In this document: positions 28,182-38,800 of the stretch, in pieces | How the letters are laid out: each line of letters opens with the position of its first letter | Numbering within the stretch: the stretch's first letter is position 1 | Origin: Pseudomonas syringae CC1557 | GTDB taxonomy: Bacteria > Pseudomonadota > Gammaproteobacteria > Pseudomonadales > Pseudomonadaceae | Reading direction: 5' to 3' | DNA: 64,000 bases | Assembly: GCF_000452705.1 (NCBI RefSeq) | Contig: NZ_CP007014.1 | Location: 2,356,001-2,420,000 of the forward strand | Made by a program: the position numbers and the translations under genes | The notes under the pieces: model-generated | The model's database searches: none | What the model saw: the letters and a program-made list of their open reading frames with translations, nothing else | Told to the model about the DNA's origin: nothing

Positions 28182-29423
28182 ATGCGCGCATTCTCACGCT
28201 CGCCACTGGCCGCTCATTTGGCTCTGGCCCTCGCGTTAACAGCCCTGGCACCTGTGGCTATGGCTGAACCGCACAAGGCCATTCAGGCCGATGCCGAGCA
28301 ATACCAGGACGACGCCTTGAAATTGTTGGAGCGTCTGGTGAACATCGACTCGGGCTCCGGCTATGTGCCTGGCCTGAACAAGGTCAGCGACATCGCCATC
28401 GAAGAGCTGAAAAAGCTCGGTGCCACCATTGAACGGGTGCCGAATACGCCTGAAGCCAGTAATCATGTCATCGCCACCCTGAAAGGCACCGGCAAGGCGA
28501 AGATTCTGTTGATGGCGCACATGGACACTGTGTTCAAGGAAGGTTCGGCGGCAGAGCGGCCGTTTCACATCAAGGACGGTCGTGCCTACGGCCCGGGCGT
28601 GATGGATGACAAGGGCGGTATCGTCGCTGCCATTTATGCGCTGAAGGTCTTGCATAACCTGAAGTTCACCGACTACGCGCAGATCACCGTATTGCTCGAC
28701 GCCAGTGAAGAAACCGGCTCGGTCGTTGCTACCGAACTGATCAAGAAAACCGCCAAAGAGCACGATGTCACGCTGAACCTGGAGCCAGGTCGCCCGGCCG
28801 ACGGGCTAGTGGTGTGGCGTAAAGGCTCGGCGACGGCGCTGGTCGAGGTGAAGGGTAAGGCATCCCATGCAGGTGTTGCGCCGGAACTGGGTCGCAACGC
28901 GGCTACCGAGGTGGCGCATCAGATTCTGCAACTCGGCAAGCTGGGCGACGAAGAGAAGAAAACCACCATCAATTTCACGGTGCTCAAGGCCGGTGATCGC
29001 ACCAACGTGATTCCGGATCAGGCCAGCGCCAAGGCTGATGTCAGGGCGGCAGTGCCGGAGGAATTCGACCGGATCGAGCAGGACCTCGCCAAGGTCTCGG
29101 CCAATAAGCTGGTGCCGGATACCGAGGTCAAGACCAGTCTGATGCGCGGCCTGCCGCCGATGCCGCAAACGCCGAAGTCGGATGCGCTGGTTGCGATGGC
29201 GCAAGGCATCTACGGCGAGCTGGGACGCACGCTGACCATTGAAGGCAGCGGCGGAGCGGCTGACTCAAGCCTGTCGGCCAGCGTGGGCACGCCGACGCTG
29301 GATGGTTTCGGTATTGTCGGTGGCAATATCCATACGCCGGAAGAATACGCCGAGGTGGGCAGCGTGGCACCGAGGATTTACCTGCTGTCGCGGATGATCA
29401 TGAAGCTGTCCGGGCAGCAGTGA
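28182..29423 (+). CDS. Secreted M20 glutamate carboxypeptidase (CPG2-like)
   Basis: A 413-residue zinc peptidase with a signal peptide ending APVAMAEP. M20 metal ligands and catalytic residues are visible: LLMAHMDTVF (H112, D114), GVMDDKGG with the bridging Asp, DASEETGS with the general base Glu near 177, and a late His in GGNIHTPEEY. The lid domain at about 215-325 starts GKASHAGVAPELGRNAA. Such enzymes release C-terminal Glu, for example from folates. Single gene; ATG with AAGGA upstream. A 29-bp perfect inverted repeat follows its stop. Confidence 0.88.
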   Translation: MRAFSRSPLAAHLALALALTALAPVAMAEPHKAIQADAEQYQDDALKLLERLVNIDSGSGYVPGLNKVSDIAIEELKKLGATIERVPNTPEASNHVIATLKGTGKAKILLMAHMDTVFKEGSAAERPFHIKDGRAYGPGVMDDKGGIVAAIYALKVLHNLKFTDYAQITVLLDASEETGSVVATELIKKTAKEHDVTLNLEPGRPADGLVVWRKGSATALVEVKGKASHAGVAPELGRNAATEVAHQILQLGKLGDEEKKTTINFTVLKAGDRTNVIPDQASAKADVRAAVPEEFDRIEQDLAKVSANKLVPDTEVKTSLMRGLPPMPQTPKSDALVAMAQGIYGELGRTLTIEGSGGAADSSLSASVGTPTLDGFGIVGGNIHTPEEYAEVGSVAPRIYLLSRMIMKLSGQQ

Positions 29424-29451
29424 CACGGCATGTCTGAGTGATTGAGTTCGA

Positions 29452-29480
29452 GGAAAGCACAAATATTTTTTGTGCTTTCC
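29452..29480. repeat. Perfect 12-bp inverted repeat downstream of the M20 gene
   Basis: GGAAAGCACAAA, 5-nt loop, TTTGTGCTTTCC. It can form a stable hairpin 28 bp after the stop codon. There is no T-run after the stem, so it is either an atypical terminator or a binding palindrome. Confidence 0.5.
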
Positions 29481-29605
29481 AACAAAACATGTTGATTTTA
29501 TTTTGTTCGAGCCGGATCTAGGATAGGCCTCACCTTCACGCGGATCGTCGGCTCGCGAAAGCGTCAGTTCGACACCTGATCCTGAACATCGCCTCCGGAG
29601 TTCTG

Positions 29606-30031
29606 ATGAGCCTTTCTCCTTTTCACCTGGCAATCCCTGTGTATGACCTGGCCGCTACCCGGACCTTTTATGGCGAAGTGCTCGGGCTTGCCGAAGGGCG
29701 TTCCAGTGCGCAGTGGGTCGACTTCGACTTTTACGGCCATCAACTGGTCATTCACGAACACCCCAAAACGGCGTCTCAAGAGAGCGTTCACAGCAACCCG
29801 GTGGACGGACATGACGTGCCGGTCCCGCACTTCGGCATCATTCTGGAGTGGGCGCAGTGGGAGGCATTGGCTGAGCGCCTGAAGTCGTTCGGCATTCAGT
29901 TCGTGATCGAACCCTACATTCGATTCAAGGGGCAGGTCGGCGAGCAGGCCACCATGTTTCTCTTCGACCCCTGCGGTAACGCGCTGGAATTCAAGGCGTT
30001 CAAGGACATGAGCCAACTGTTCGCCAAATAG
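29606..30031 (+). CDS. VOC (glyoxalase/bleomycin-resistance) family protein
   Basis: A 141-residue protein with two beta-alpha-beta-beta-beta halves. Likely metal ligands are H7 (FHLAIPVYD), H75 (VPHFGIIL) and E128 (NALEFK), the pattern of metal-dependent VOC enzymes. GGAG lies before the ATG. The substrate is unknown. It ends 8 bp from a convergent LysR gene. Confidence 0.85.
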   Translation: MSLSPFHLAIPVYDLAATRTFYGEVLGLAEGRSSAQWVDFDFYGHQLVIHEHPKTASQESVHSNPVDGHDVPVPHFGIILEWAQWEALAERLKSFGIQFVIEPYIRFKGQVGEQATMFLFDPCGNALEFKAFKDMSQLFAK

Positions 30032-30039
30032 CCTGCTTG

Positions 30040-30915
30040 TCACTGCGTCTCGTGAACCTGCTCGCTCAATAGCTGCGCGAGCGTCCTTACCGGCTCCGAA
30101 AGGCTGCGTTTTGCGCGGTGTACGAGTCCTATATCCCGATGAAACGTATGCTGCCCGAGGTTGATAGCCCGCACAGTCGGCGGCCACGCCTGAATGGTCG
30201 CCGTTTCCGGCACCAGGGCCACGCCCACGCCGTTGGCAACCAGTTTGACGATGGCGTCCAGCTCGTCGAGTTCGCACACCTCACGTAACGCAACGTGCGT
30301 CTGACGCAGAAAGCGGTCGACCTGCCTCCCGCCAAAGGACGATCGATCATAGCGGATGAAGGGCTGGCTGGAGATCAGCTCTGACCAGTCCTCTCCTTGA
30401 ACATCGGCTGGAACGATCAGGCGATAGGGCTCTCGCGTCAGGGTGGTCCAGCGCAGATCGCTTTGCAGCGAAAAGGGCGGACGAATGATCGCCGCCATGT
30501 CCAGTTCCCCCGCATCCACCTGATTGACCAGGTCCATCGACAGGCCTGGGACAATGCGGGTTCGACATTGCGCAAACTGTCGATGAAAGCCTGCCAGCGC
30601 CTCCGGCAGAAAAGAGCGCTGCACGGAAGCTATAGCACCAATGGTCACCAGCACATTGGGTGCAAGCCCGACAGCCGCACTGCCCAGATTGCCGTACAGG
30701 CGTACCAGTTCCTGACCTTGCAGCAGAACCTGCTGGCCCATGCGGTTCAACTGCGCCGACCGCCCCTTGCGGTCGAACAACTCGATGCCCAGCTCCGCTT
30801 CAAGACGCTGCATCTGCGCGCTGACCGCCGCCTGGGTCAGGCCGATACGGTCTCCGGCTGCGGCGAACGTACCTTCTCTGGCTACGGCTATAAGGGTTTT
30901 CAGTTCTTTGATCAT
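30040..30915 (-). CDS. LysR-family transcriptional regulator
   Basis: A 291-residue regulator with an N-terminal HTH (residues 1-60, IGLTQAAVSAQMQRLEAELG) and a LysR substrate-binding domain. ATG at 30915 begins the canonical MIKELKTLIAVARE; a TTG two codons upstream also fits. It is convergent with the VOC gene and divergent from the two-partner secretion operon (about 220 bp between starts), so it is a candidate regulator of that operon. Confidence 0.87.
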   Translation of the reverse strand: MIKELKTLIAVAREGTFAAAGDRIGLTQAAVSAQMQRLEAELGIELFDRKGRSAQLNRMGQQVLLQGQELVRLYGNLGSAAVGLAPNVLVTIGAIASVQRSFLPEALAGFHRQFAQCRTRIVPGLSMDLVNQVDAGELDMAAIIRPPFSLQSDLRWTTLTREPYRLIVPADVQGEDWSELISSQPFIRYDRSSFGGRQVDRFLRQTHVALREVCELDELDAIVKLVANGVGVALVPETATIQAWPPTVRAINLGQHTFHRDIGLVHRAKRSLSEPVRTLAQLLSEQVHETQ

Positions 30916-31040
30916 TGGCAAATATTAGTTGTGTTTGATGCGTGTGGATATTTGTTTTTTTGATATGGCAGCTTGCGGGGCGCTTAAGTAAAGCACTGCT
31001 TGATCGGGAGAAATTAGTTGTAAATTAAGTTCAATAAATC

Positions 31041-31092
31041 CGATACACGGTCGATACAAATATTTGACGCCATAGTGGTGGCGTTCTAGTAT
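31041..31092 (+). promoter_or_regulatory. Promoter and candidate operators of the cdi operon
   Basis: TTGACG (31064-31069), 17-bp spacer, TAGTAT (31087-31092). Just upstream is a direct repeat CGATACA at 31041-31047 and 31052-31058, 11 bp apart (one helical turn). Within the spacer is an inverted repeat ACGCCA-N6-TGGCGT (31067-31084). Both look like protein binding sites. Confidence 0.6.
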
Positions 31093-31135
31093 CTCTCGCC
31101 CTTTTGATGTCAATCTGCTACTGCAAGGACGCACC

Positions 31136-32857
31136 GTGTATTTACATGTCTTCAAAAGGGCGTTGCTGCTCTCGTTTGCCCTGGTGGCTTTTCCCTCGCT
31201 GGCGGCCACCGCACCGGACATGACACAGGCCAATGCGCCAGGTGTGCAGGACCTTATTCGTGATCGCCAGGACCGTTTGCTCGAAGAGCAGCGTCGTCGC
31301 CTGGAAGAGCTCAAGGACCTGCCCGGCAAGCAGGCCAAGCCAGAGGCACCTGCCACTCCTGCAGATACACGCTGCTTCACGATCAACCGTATCGAACTCA
31401 AAGGTGCGGACTCTCTGTCGGCTGCCGAACGCGACGCGTTGATCAAACCCTATCAGGGCAAGTGTCTGGGTGTAGCCCAGCTCAATGACGTGCTCAAAGT
31501 CGTTACTGACCACTACATCGAAAAAGGCCTGGTCACGACTCGCGCTTACTTGCCGCAACAGGATCTGTCGACTGGTGACCTGCAAGTGCTGGTCATCGAA
31601 GGCAAGCTGGAAAAGCTGCGCGGCGCTGCTGACAGTGGTTTGTCGGATCGAGAACTGGCGATGACTTTCCCCGGTCAGGAAGGCCGGATCGTCAACCTGC
31701 GTGAAATCGAGCAAATGGTCGATCAGCTCAATCGTCTGCCTTCCGCTCAGGCGCAGATGGAGCTGACGCCGGGTCAGGCGGTGGGCGGCAGTGATGTGGT
31801 GGTCAAAGGCACTCCGCAAAAGCCCTGGCGGGCGAACCTGTCACGCACCAACGAAGGTCAGCGCAGCACCGGTGAGCAGCAGCTCAATGCAGGGCTGGAG
31901 TGGGACAACCCGCTCGGTCTTGCTGACCAGATCAGTTTGCGTGGCGGTCATGATGCGATAAGCGACCGCCAGAAAGCCTCCCGCAATGCGTCGCTTGTCT
32001 ACAGTCTGCCGTGGGGCTGGTGGACGTTCAGCTACCTGTACAACACCAGCGAATATCGTTCGGTGGCGCAGGCCTCGAACATCAACTTCAAGCAGGACGG
32101 CGACAGCCAGAACCATCAGTTCAAGGCCGAGCGGGTGGTGTATCGCGACGCGCTCAGCAAGACCTCGCTCAATGCCGGTCTGTCCTACCTGCGCACCAAC
32201 AACTACGTCGAAGACAGCAAGCTGGCGGTCAGCAGCAATCGCATCACCGAAGCGCAGTTTGGTATCAACCACGGGCGGCGGGTCGGCTCGGCGTTCGTCA
32301 ACATCGATCTGGGCATGCAGCAAGGCATCGGTGCACTGGACGCACAGGGCAACCACGATCCTCGTCCGGGTGAGGCCGATGCGCGTTATCGCAAATACAC
32401 CGGCACCCTCAGCTACCTGCATCCTTTTCAACTGTGGGGCGAAAACCTGAGCTTCACCAGCCTGGCGACCGGGCAGCGCAGTGAGGATGTGTTGTTCAGT
32501 TCGCAACGCACCAGCCTGGGCGGATCGGCATCGGTGCGTGGTTACAAGGATGAGTTTCTGTCCGGCGACAGCGGCGGCTACTGGCGTAACGAGTTGCGCC
32601 TGACTCGTCCGGTGACGCTGGACTGGCTGCGCCCGGTGTTCGCCGAGTATGGCGCGGCTGCCGGTTACGACCAGGGTGTTATCCGCAACGATCGTTACAA
32701 CGGCGACCAGCATGGGCGTTTGTCCAGTAACTCGTTCGAGCTGTTTACCCGAGGCCAGCACGTTGCTGCCTCAGTGACCTTCGCTCATTCCCTGGAACGT
32801 CCCGATGTGATCGAGCGCGAAGCGCCGATCTATTTCCGTATGGACTTTTTCCTCTAA
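31136..32857 (+). CDS. cdiB: Two-partner secretion outer-membrane transporter (CdiB/FhaC type)
   Basis: A 573-residue TpsB transporter. A signal peptide of about 23 residues is followed by a helix segment rich in Arg/Glu (DRQDRLLEEQRRRLEELKD, the H1 plug helix), POTRA 1 starting TRCFTINRIELKG, POTRA 2 near 155-230 and a 16-strand barrel. The L6 loop motif VRGY occurs near residue 466 (SVRGYKDEF). It ends in an aromatic/hydrophobic strand (YFRMDFFL). It exports the giant CdiA-type partner encoded 39 bp downstream. GTG start with AAGGA eight bases upstream. Confidence 0.92.
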   Translation: MYLHVFKRALLLSFALVAFPSLAATAPDMTQANAPGVQDLIRDRQDRLLEEQRRRLEELKDLPGKQAKPEAPATPADTRCFTINRIELKGADSLSAAERDALIKPYQGKCLGVAQLNDVLKVVTDHYIEKGLVTTRAYLPQQDLSTGDLQVLVIEGKLEKLRGAADSGLSDRELAMTFPGQEGRIVNLREIEQMVDQLNRLPSAQAQMELTPGQAVGGSDVVVKGTPQKPWRANLSRTNEGQRSTGEQQLNAGLEWDNPLGLADQISLRGGHDAISDRQKASRNASLVYSLPWGWWTFSYLYNTSEYRSVAQASNINFKQDGDSQNHQFKAERVVYRDALSKTSLNAGLSYLRTNNYVEDSKLAVSSNRITEAQFGINHGRRVGSAFVNIDLGMQQGIGALDAQGNHDPRPGEADARYRKYTGTLSYLHPFQLWGENLSFTSLATGQRSEDVLFSSQRTSLGGSASVRGYKDEFLSGDSGGYWRNELRLTRPVTLDWLRPVFAEYGAAAGYDQGVIRNDRYNGDQHGRLSSNSFELFTRGQHVAASVTFAHSLERPDVIEREAPIYFRMDFFL

Positions 32858-32896
32858 TCACACCGTATTCAACCTACCTGTTTCGAGGTCATTCAC

Positions 32897-35800
32897 ATGG
32901 ACGTTCACCAACTGGCTCTGCTCGCTCGTCAGCCTTCTGCTGTGCTGGTCGAGCGCCGGTCTTTCTGGGGAATTTCCAAGCGCGGCCTTGCGCTGATTCT
33001 CGCCAATGCGATGTTCTGGCAGCCGCTGCTGGTTCAAGCCGAAGGCATCGTGGTCAGCGGCACGAACACCAGCCTGAACCAAGCCGGCAATGGTGTGCCT
33101 ATCGTCAACATTGCTGCGCCCAATGCCAGCGGCCTGTCACACAACCAGTATCAGCAGTTCAACGTCGACAGCCAGGGTGTAATCCTCAACAACTCCACCA
33201 ACCAGACCCAGAGCACCCAACTGGGCGGCATCATCGTCGGCAACTCCAACCTGCGCGGCACAGCGGCCAGCACCATCCTCAACGAAGTGGTCGGGGCCAA
33301 CGCCAGCCAGCTCAAGGGCTACACGGAAGTGGCGGGGCAGGCTGCGCGGGTGATCGTGGCCAACCCTTACGGAATCAGTTGCAACGGTTGCGGTTTCATC
33401 AACACGCCGCAGGTCACGTTGACCACCGGCAAACCGGTGCTGGATGCCAACGGCCAATTGCAGCGTTTCAACGTTCAGGGCGGCAGCATCTCCATCGATG
33501 GTGTCGGGCTTAATGCCGATAACGTTGATCAATTCGACATCATTACCCGCAGTGCGAAGATCAATGCCGAGTTACACGCCCGCCGCCTCAATATCATCGC
33601 CGGTCGGAACGATGTCGATGCGCAAACCCTGAATGCCACAGCCCTGCCGGACGACGGCAGCACCAAACCGGAACTGGCCATAGACAGTTCGGCATTGGGC
33701 GGCATGTACGCTGGGGCCATTCGGCTGGTAGGCACCGAGGCGGGTGTTGGTGTCAGGCTGGCAGCTGATCTGGCGGCCAGCGGTGGCGATATTCAGATCG
33801 ACGCCAACGGCCATTTGAACGTGATGCAGACGGCTGCAAGCGGTGCCGTCACGGTCAAGGCCACTAGCGCCGAGGTCAACGGACCGGTTTATGCGGGCTC
33901 GTCACTGGCAATCACCACCGCGGGTAATCTGACGACTCAAAAGAACGTCGCCGCACGAGATGCACTGACGCTTTCGGCAGGGGGTCAACTGACCAACACA
34001 GCGGTGATCGAAGCGGGTGTCAATGCCGACAACAGCCGTAACGCTTCTGGCGACATCGCACTTTCTGCCAACGGCCTCGGCAACAGTGGCAGCATAACGG
34101 CAAGCCGTTCATTGCAGGCCAGCGTAACCCAGACCCTGAATAACCAGGGTGCGACGCTGAATGGGCAGTCCAGCACACGCATCGTGGCGGCCACGATCGA
34201 CAATCGCCAGTCAGGCAGAATTCTGAGCCAGAGCGGCAGTGTGGATATCACCGCTTCTCAGGTGCTGAATACCCAGAGCGGGCTGATCAGCAGCAATGGC
34301 AACCTGACGATCACAGCCGGTTCGCTGGACAACAGTCAGCAGGGCAAGCTGTCCAGCAGCAGCGCTTTATCGGCGCGTATTTCCGGTCAGTTGCTCAATC
34401 AATTGGGTCTTGTCAGTGCCAATGGTGATCTGCTGCTCAACGCCGCGACGCTGGACAACCGCAGCGCGGAAATATCCAGTCTCGGTAACCTGACCTCGAC
34501 CGTGGGGCAGTTCGACAACCGTGAAAAAGGCCGTCTGCTGGCCAACGGTACGCTGCAACTGACCTCCGACAACCTGAATAACCAGAATGGCTCGGTTGCC
34601 GGGCAGCAGAATGTGCAGTTGGCGCTGGGGCAATTGACCAACACCGGGAATGGCAGCGTTTACGCCAGAAACAGCCTGGGCCTGAATATCACCGGGGCGT
34701 TGAATAACGATCAGGGCGTATTGCGCAGCGACGGCACGCTGGACGTGCGCGCGGCCTCGCTGAGCAACACCACCGGCAGCGTGACCAGTGCCAGCACAGC
34801 GTCTATCAGTACAAGTGGCGCGGTCGTCAATCAAGGCGGGCAGATTGTCAGCGATGCACAACTGACGCTCAGCAGCGGCAGCCTCGATAACAGTCAGAGC
34901 GGGCGTATCGCAGGCAATGGCGTGGTGCTGAGCACCGGCACGCTCACTAACCGGCAGAGCGGCAGCCTGACCAGCACCGGGGCACTGCGCCTGACTGCAA
35001 CCCAGGTCAACAACAGCGACGCAGGCCGTATTGCCAGCGCCATGGCCTTGACTGCGGTGGTGACCGGTCTCGATCAAAGCAACGACGGCCGTATGTACGG
35101 CAACAGCGACGTCAGCCTGGACATGAGCAACGGTCTGCTGAATAACCAGAGCGGACAGATATCCGCCCCCGGCCAGTTGCTGCTGAAAAACCTCACAACG
35201 GTCAACAACCAGAGCGGCAAGATATCCAGTGCAACCGGTTTTACGCTGGCGGCAACCACGCTGGACAACACCGGCGGTTCAGTGATCAGCGACAAAGCGC
35301 TGAACGTGCGCATCGCTCAGGTGCTGACCAACCTTCGTGGGCAGATTTCCGCGACCGGTGTTGATCTGAATGCCGCGACGCTGGACAACCACAGCGGCGA
35401 GCTTTCCAGTCTGGGCGCGCTGACCGCCAATATCGGCCAGTTCGATAATCGCGACAAGGGCCGACTGCTGGCTAACGGCGCGCTGCTGTTGACCGCAGAC
35501 AACCTGAATAACCAGAACGGCATCGTGTCCGGACAACAGGGCGTGCAGTTGAATCTGGGTCAATTGACCAACACCGGCGGCGGTAGCATCTATGCCAAAA
35601 ACAGTCTCGGCCTGACGCTGGGCGGGACGTTGAACAACGATCAAGGCGTGCTACGCAGCGACGGATCACTGACTGTGCGTGGCGCATCGCTGGGCAACAG
35701 CGCAGGCAGCATCAGTAGCGCTGGCGTAGCGTCGATCAGCATCAATAAGGATGTCGTCAACCACGGCGGACAGATCCTCAGCGATGCACAGCTGACGCTC

Positions 35801-38800
35801 GTCAGTGGCAGCCTCGATAACAGCCAGAGCGGGCGTATCACCAGTAATGGCCTGCTGCTGACCACCGGGACCTTCGACAACCATCAGGACGGACGCCTGA
35901 CCAGTACCGGGGCACTGCAGATGAATGCCGGGCTGGTCAATAACAGCGATGCCGGTCGTATCGCCAGCGCCATGGCCCTGACCGCGGTGGTGACCGGTCT
36001 CGATCAGACCAACGACGGCCGACTGTACAGCAACAGCGACGTCAGCCTGGACATGAGCAACGGCGTGCTGAACAACCAGGGCGGGCTGATCAATGCGCCC
36101 GGTCAACTGCTGCTGAAAAACCTCACGTCGGTCAACAATCGGAATGGTGAAATCTCCAGTGCGAATGGCTTTACGCTGGCAGCCAATTCGCTGGATAACA
36201 CCGAAGGTTCGCTGCTCAGTGACAAAGCGCTTGTGGTGCGCATCAATCAGCTGCTGACCAACCTTCGCGGCAAGATTTCCGCCAATGGCGTCAATCTGAG
36301 TGCCGCCACGCTCGACAACCGTAATGCCGAGCTTTCCAGCCTGAGTACTCTGACCGCCAACATCGGCGAGTTCGACAATCGCGAAAAAGGTCGTTTGCTG
36401 GCCAACGGTGCGCTGCTGTTGACCGCCGATACCCTCGACAACCGGAACGGCGTCGTATCCGGACAACAAGACGCGCAACTGAATCTTGGGCAACTGATCA
36501 ATGCCGGCGGCGGCAGCGTTTACGCCAAAAACAGACTGGGCCTGACGCTCTCCGGCGTATTGAACAACAATCAAGGTGTGCTGCGCAGTGATGGCACGCT
36601 CGACCTGAAGGCCGCGTCTCTCGCCAACAGCGGCGGTAGCGTGACCAGCGCTGGTGTTTCAGTCCTGACCACCGACGCGGCCGTGGTCAATCAGGGCGGG
36701 CAGATTCTCAGTGATGCAACCCTGACACTTACCAGCGGCAGCCTCGACAACAGCCAGAGCGGGCGTATCGCCAGCAACGGTCTGGTTCTGGCGACCGGAG
36801 CTTTCGACAACCAGCAGGACGGACGACTGACCAGCACCGGTACGCTTCAGCTCAACGCCGGGCTGGTCAACAACAGTGAGGCGGGGCGTATTGCCAGCGC
36901 CATGGCGCTGACCGCCGTGGTCACCGGCCTGAACCAGACCCGTGATGGACGCCTGTACGGCAACGGCAATGTCAGTCTCGACCTGAGCAATGGCGTACTT
37001 AATAACCAGGGTGGCCTGATCAATGCGCCCGGCCAGTTGCTGCTGAAAAACCTGACATCGGTCAACAACCAGAGCGGCGAAATCTCCAGCGCCGATGGCT
37101 TTACGCTGGCGGCCAATTCGCTGGACAACACCGGCGGCCGGGTGATCAGTGACAAGGCGTTGATCGTGCGTATCGACCAGCTGCTGACCAACCTTCGGGG
37201 GCTGATCTCTGCTACCGGCGTTGAGTTGAGCGCCGCGACGCTGGACAACCGCAACGCCGAACTCTCCAGTCTCGGCAACCTGACCGCAACCGTCGGCCAG
37301 ATGGATAACAGCGGCAAGGGTCGTTTGTTGGCCAATGGCGCGTTGCTGCTGAAAGCCGACACTCTGAACAATCAGAGCGCTGGCGCAATTTCCGGCCAGC
37401 AGGCGGTGCAGCTTGAGCTGGGGCAACTGATCAACACGGGCAGCGGCAGCGTTTACGCCAAAAACAGCCTGGGCCTCACGGTCAGCGGTTCGTTAAACAA
37501 CGATAACGGCGTATTGCGCAGTGATGGGTTGCTGGACGTGAGCGCTGCTTCCCTGGCCAACACTGCTGGCAGCGTCACCAGTTCAGATGCTTTGGTGCTG
37601 AAAATCGACGGCGCCGTTGTGAACCGTGGCGGACAGATTCTCAGTGATGCAGCGCTGACGCTCACCAGTGCCAGCCTCGATAACAGCCAGAACGGCCGTA
37701 TCGCCGGCAAGGGTGTAACCCTCGAAACAGGTGCCTTCGACAATCAGCAAGGCGGTCGACTGACCAGTACCGGCACCTTGCAGATCAATGCCGGGCAGGT
37801 CAATAACAGCGACGCTGGGCGAATCGCCAGCGCCATGGCCTTGACTGCCGTGGTGACTGGTCTGAACCAGACCAACGACGGGCGACTGTACGGCAACCGT
37901 GACGTCAGCCTGGACCTGAGCAACGGTGTGCTGAACAACCAGGGCGGCCTGATTACCGCCCCCGGTCAGTTGCTGCTGAAAAACCTCGTGTCGGTCGACA
38001 ACCAGAATGGCGAAATCTCCAGCGCCAACGGTTTTACCCTGGCCGCTAGTTCGCTGGACAACACTGGCGGCTCGGTACTCAGCGATAAAGCGCTGATTGT
38101 GCGTGTCGACCAATTGCTGACCAACCTGCGTGGTCTGGTCTCCGGCAACGGTATCGATCTGGCGGCAGGCGAACTGAATAACAACAGCGGCAGTGTGAGC
38201 AGCGATGCTGATCTGCTGCTGAATATCACGGGCAAACTGTCGAACCAGAAGGGCGAGCTGACCAGCGCTGCTGGCACCACCCTCAGCGCGCTGAGCCTGG
38301 ACAATGCCGCAGGCCAGGTCATGGCCGACCGCTTCCTGAACATGGTCATCACTGATGCCATCGACAATCAGGGCGGAACACTGGGCGCAGGGCAGGGCAT
38401 CGACATCAGTGCAGTGAGCCTGGACAACCGGCAATCAGGTGTACTGGTCACCGACGGTCAACTGACGCTCAAGCTCACTGGCGCTCTGGATAATCGCGTC
38501 GGTGGCAGCCTGCAAGCCAAGGGCTTGATGGATCTTTCGAGCCAGACGCTGGATAACCGTGGCGGCCGTCTTGCGGCGCAGAACCTGCTGATCGTGCATA
38601 GCGACAGTGTCGACAACCGTGGCGGTTCGATTCGTGCCGAAAAAGGCATGCAATTGTTTGTCGGTGAACTCGACAACAGCCAGACAGGCCTGAACACCAA
38701 TCAAAAAGGTTTGATTCACAGTAATGCGGACCTTGAACTGGTCGGCAAGCGTCTGGATAACCAGAACGGTCTGCTCAACGCCGCTGGCCTCATGCAATTG

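Noticed and set aside
34391..38113. Repeat block as CRISPR or satellite DNA
   Set aside because: Units are 930 bp, coding throughout and in frame with cdiA; not an array with spacers.
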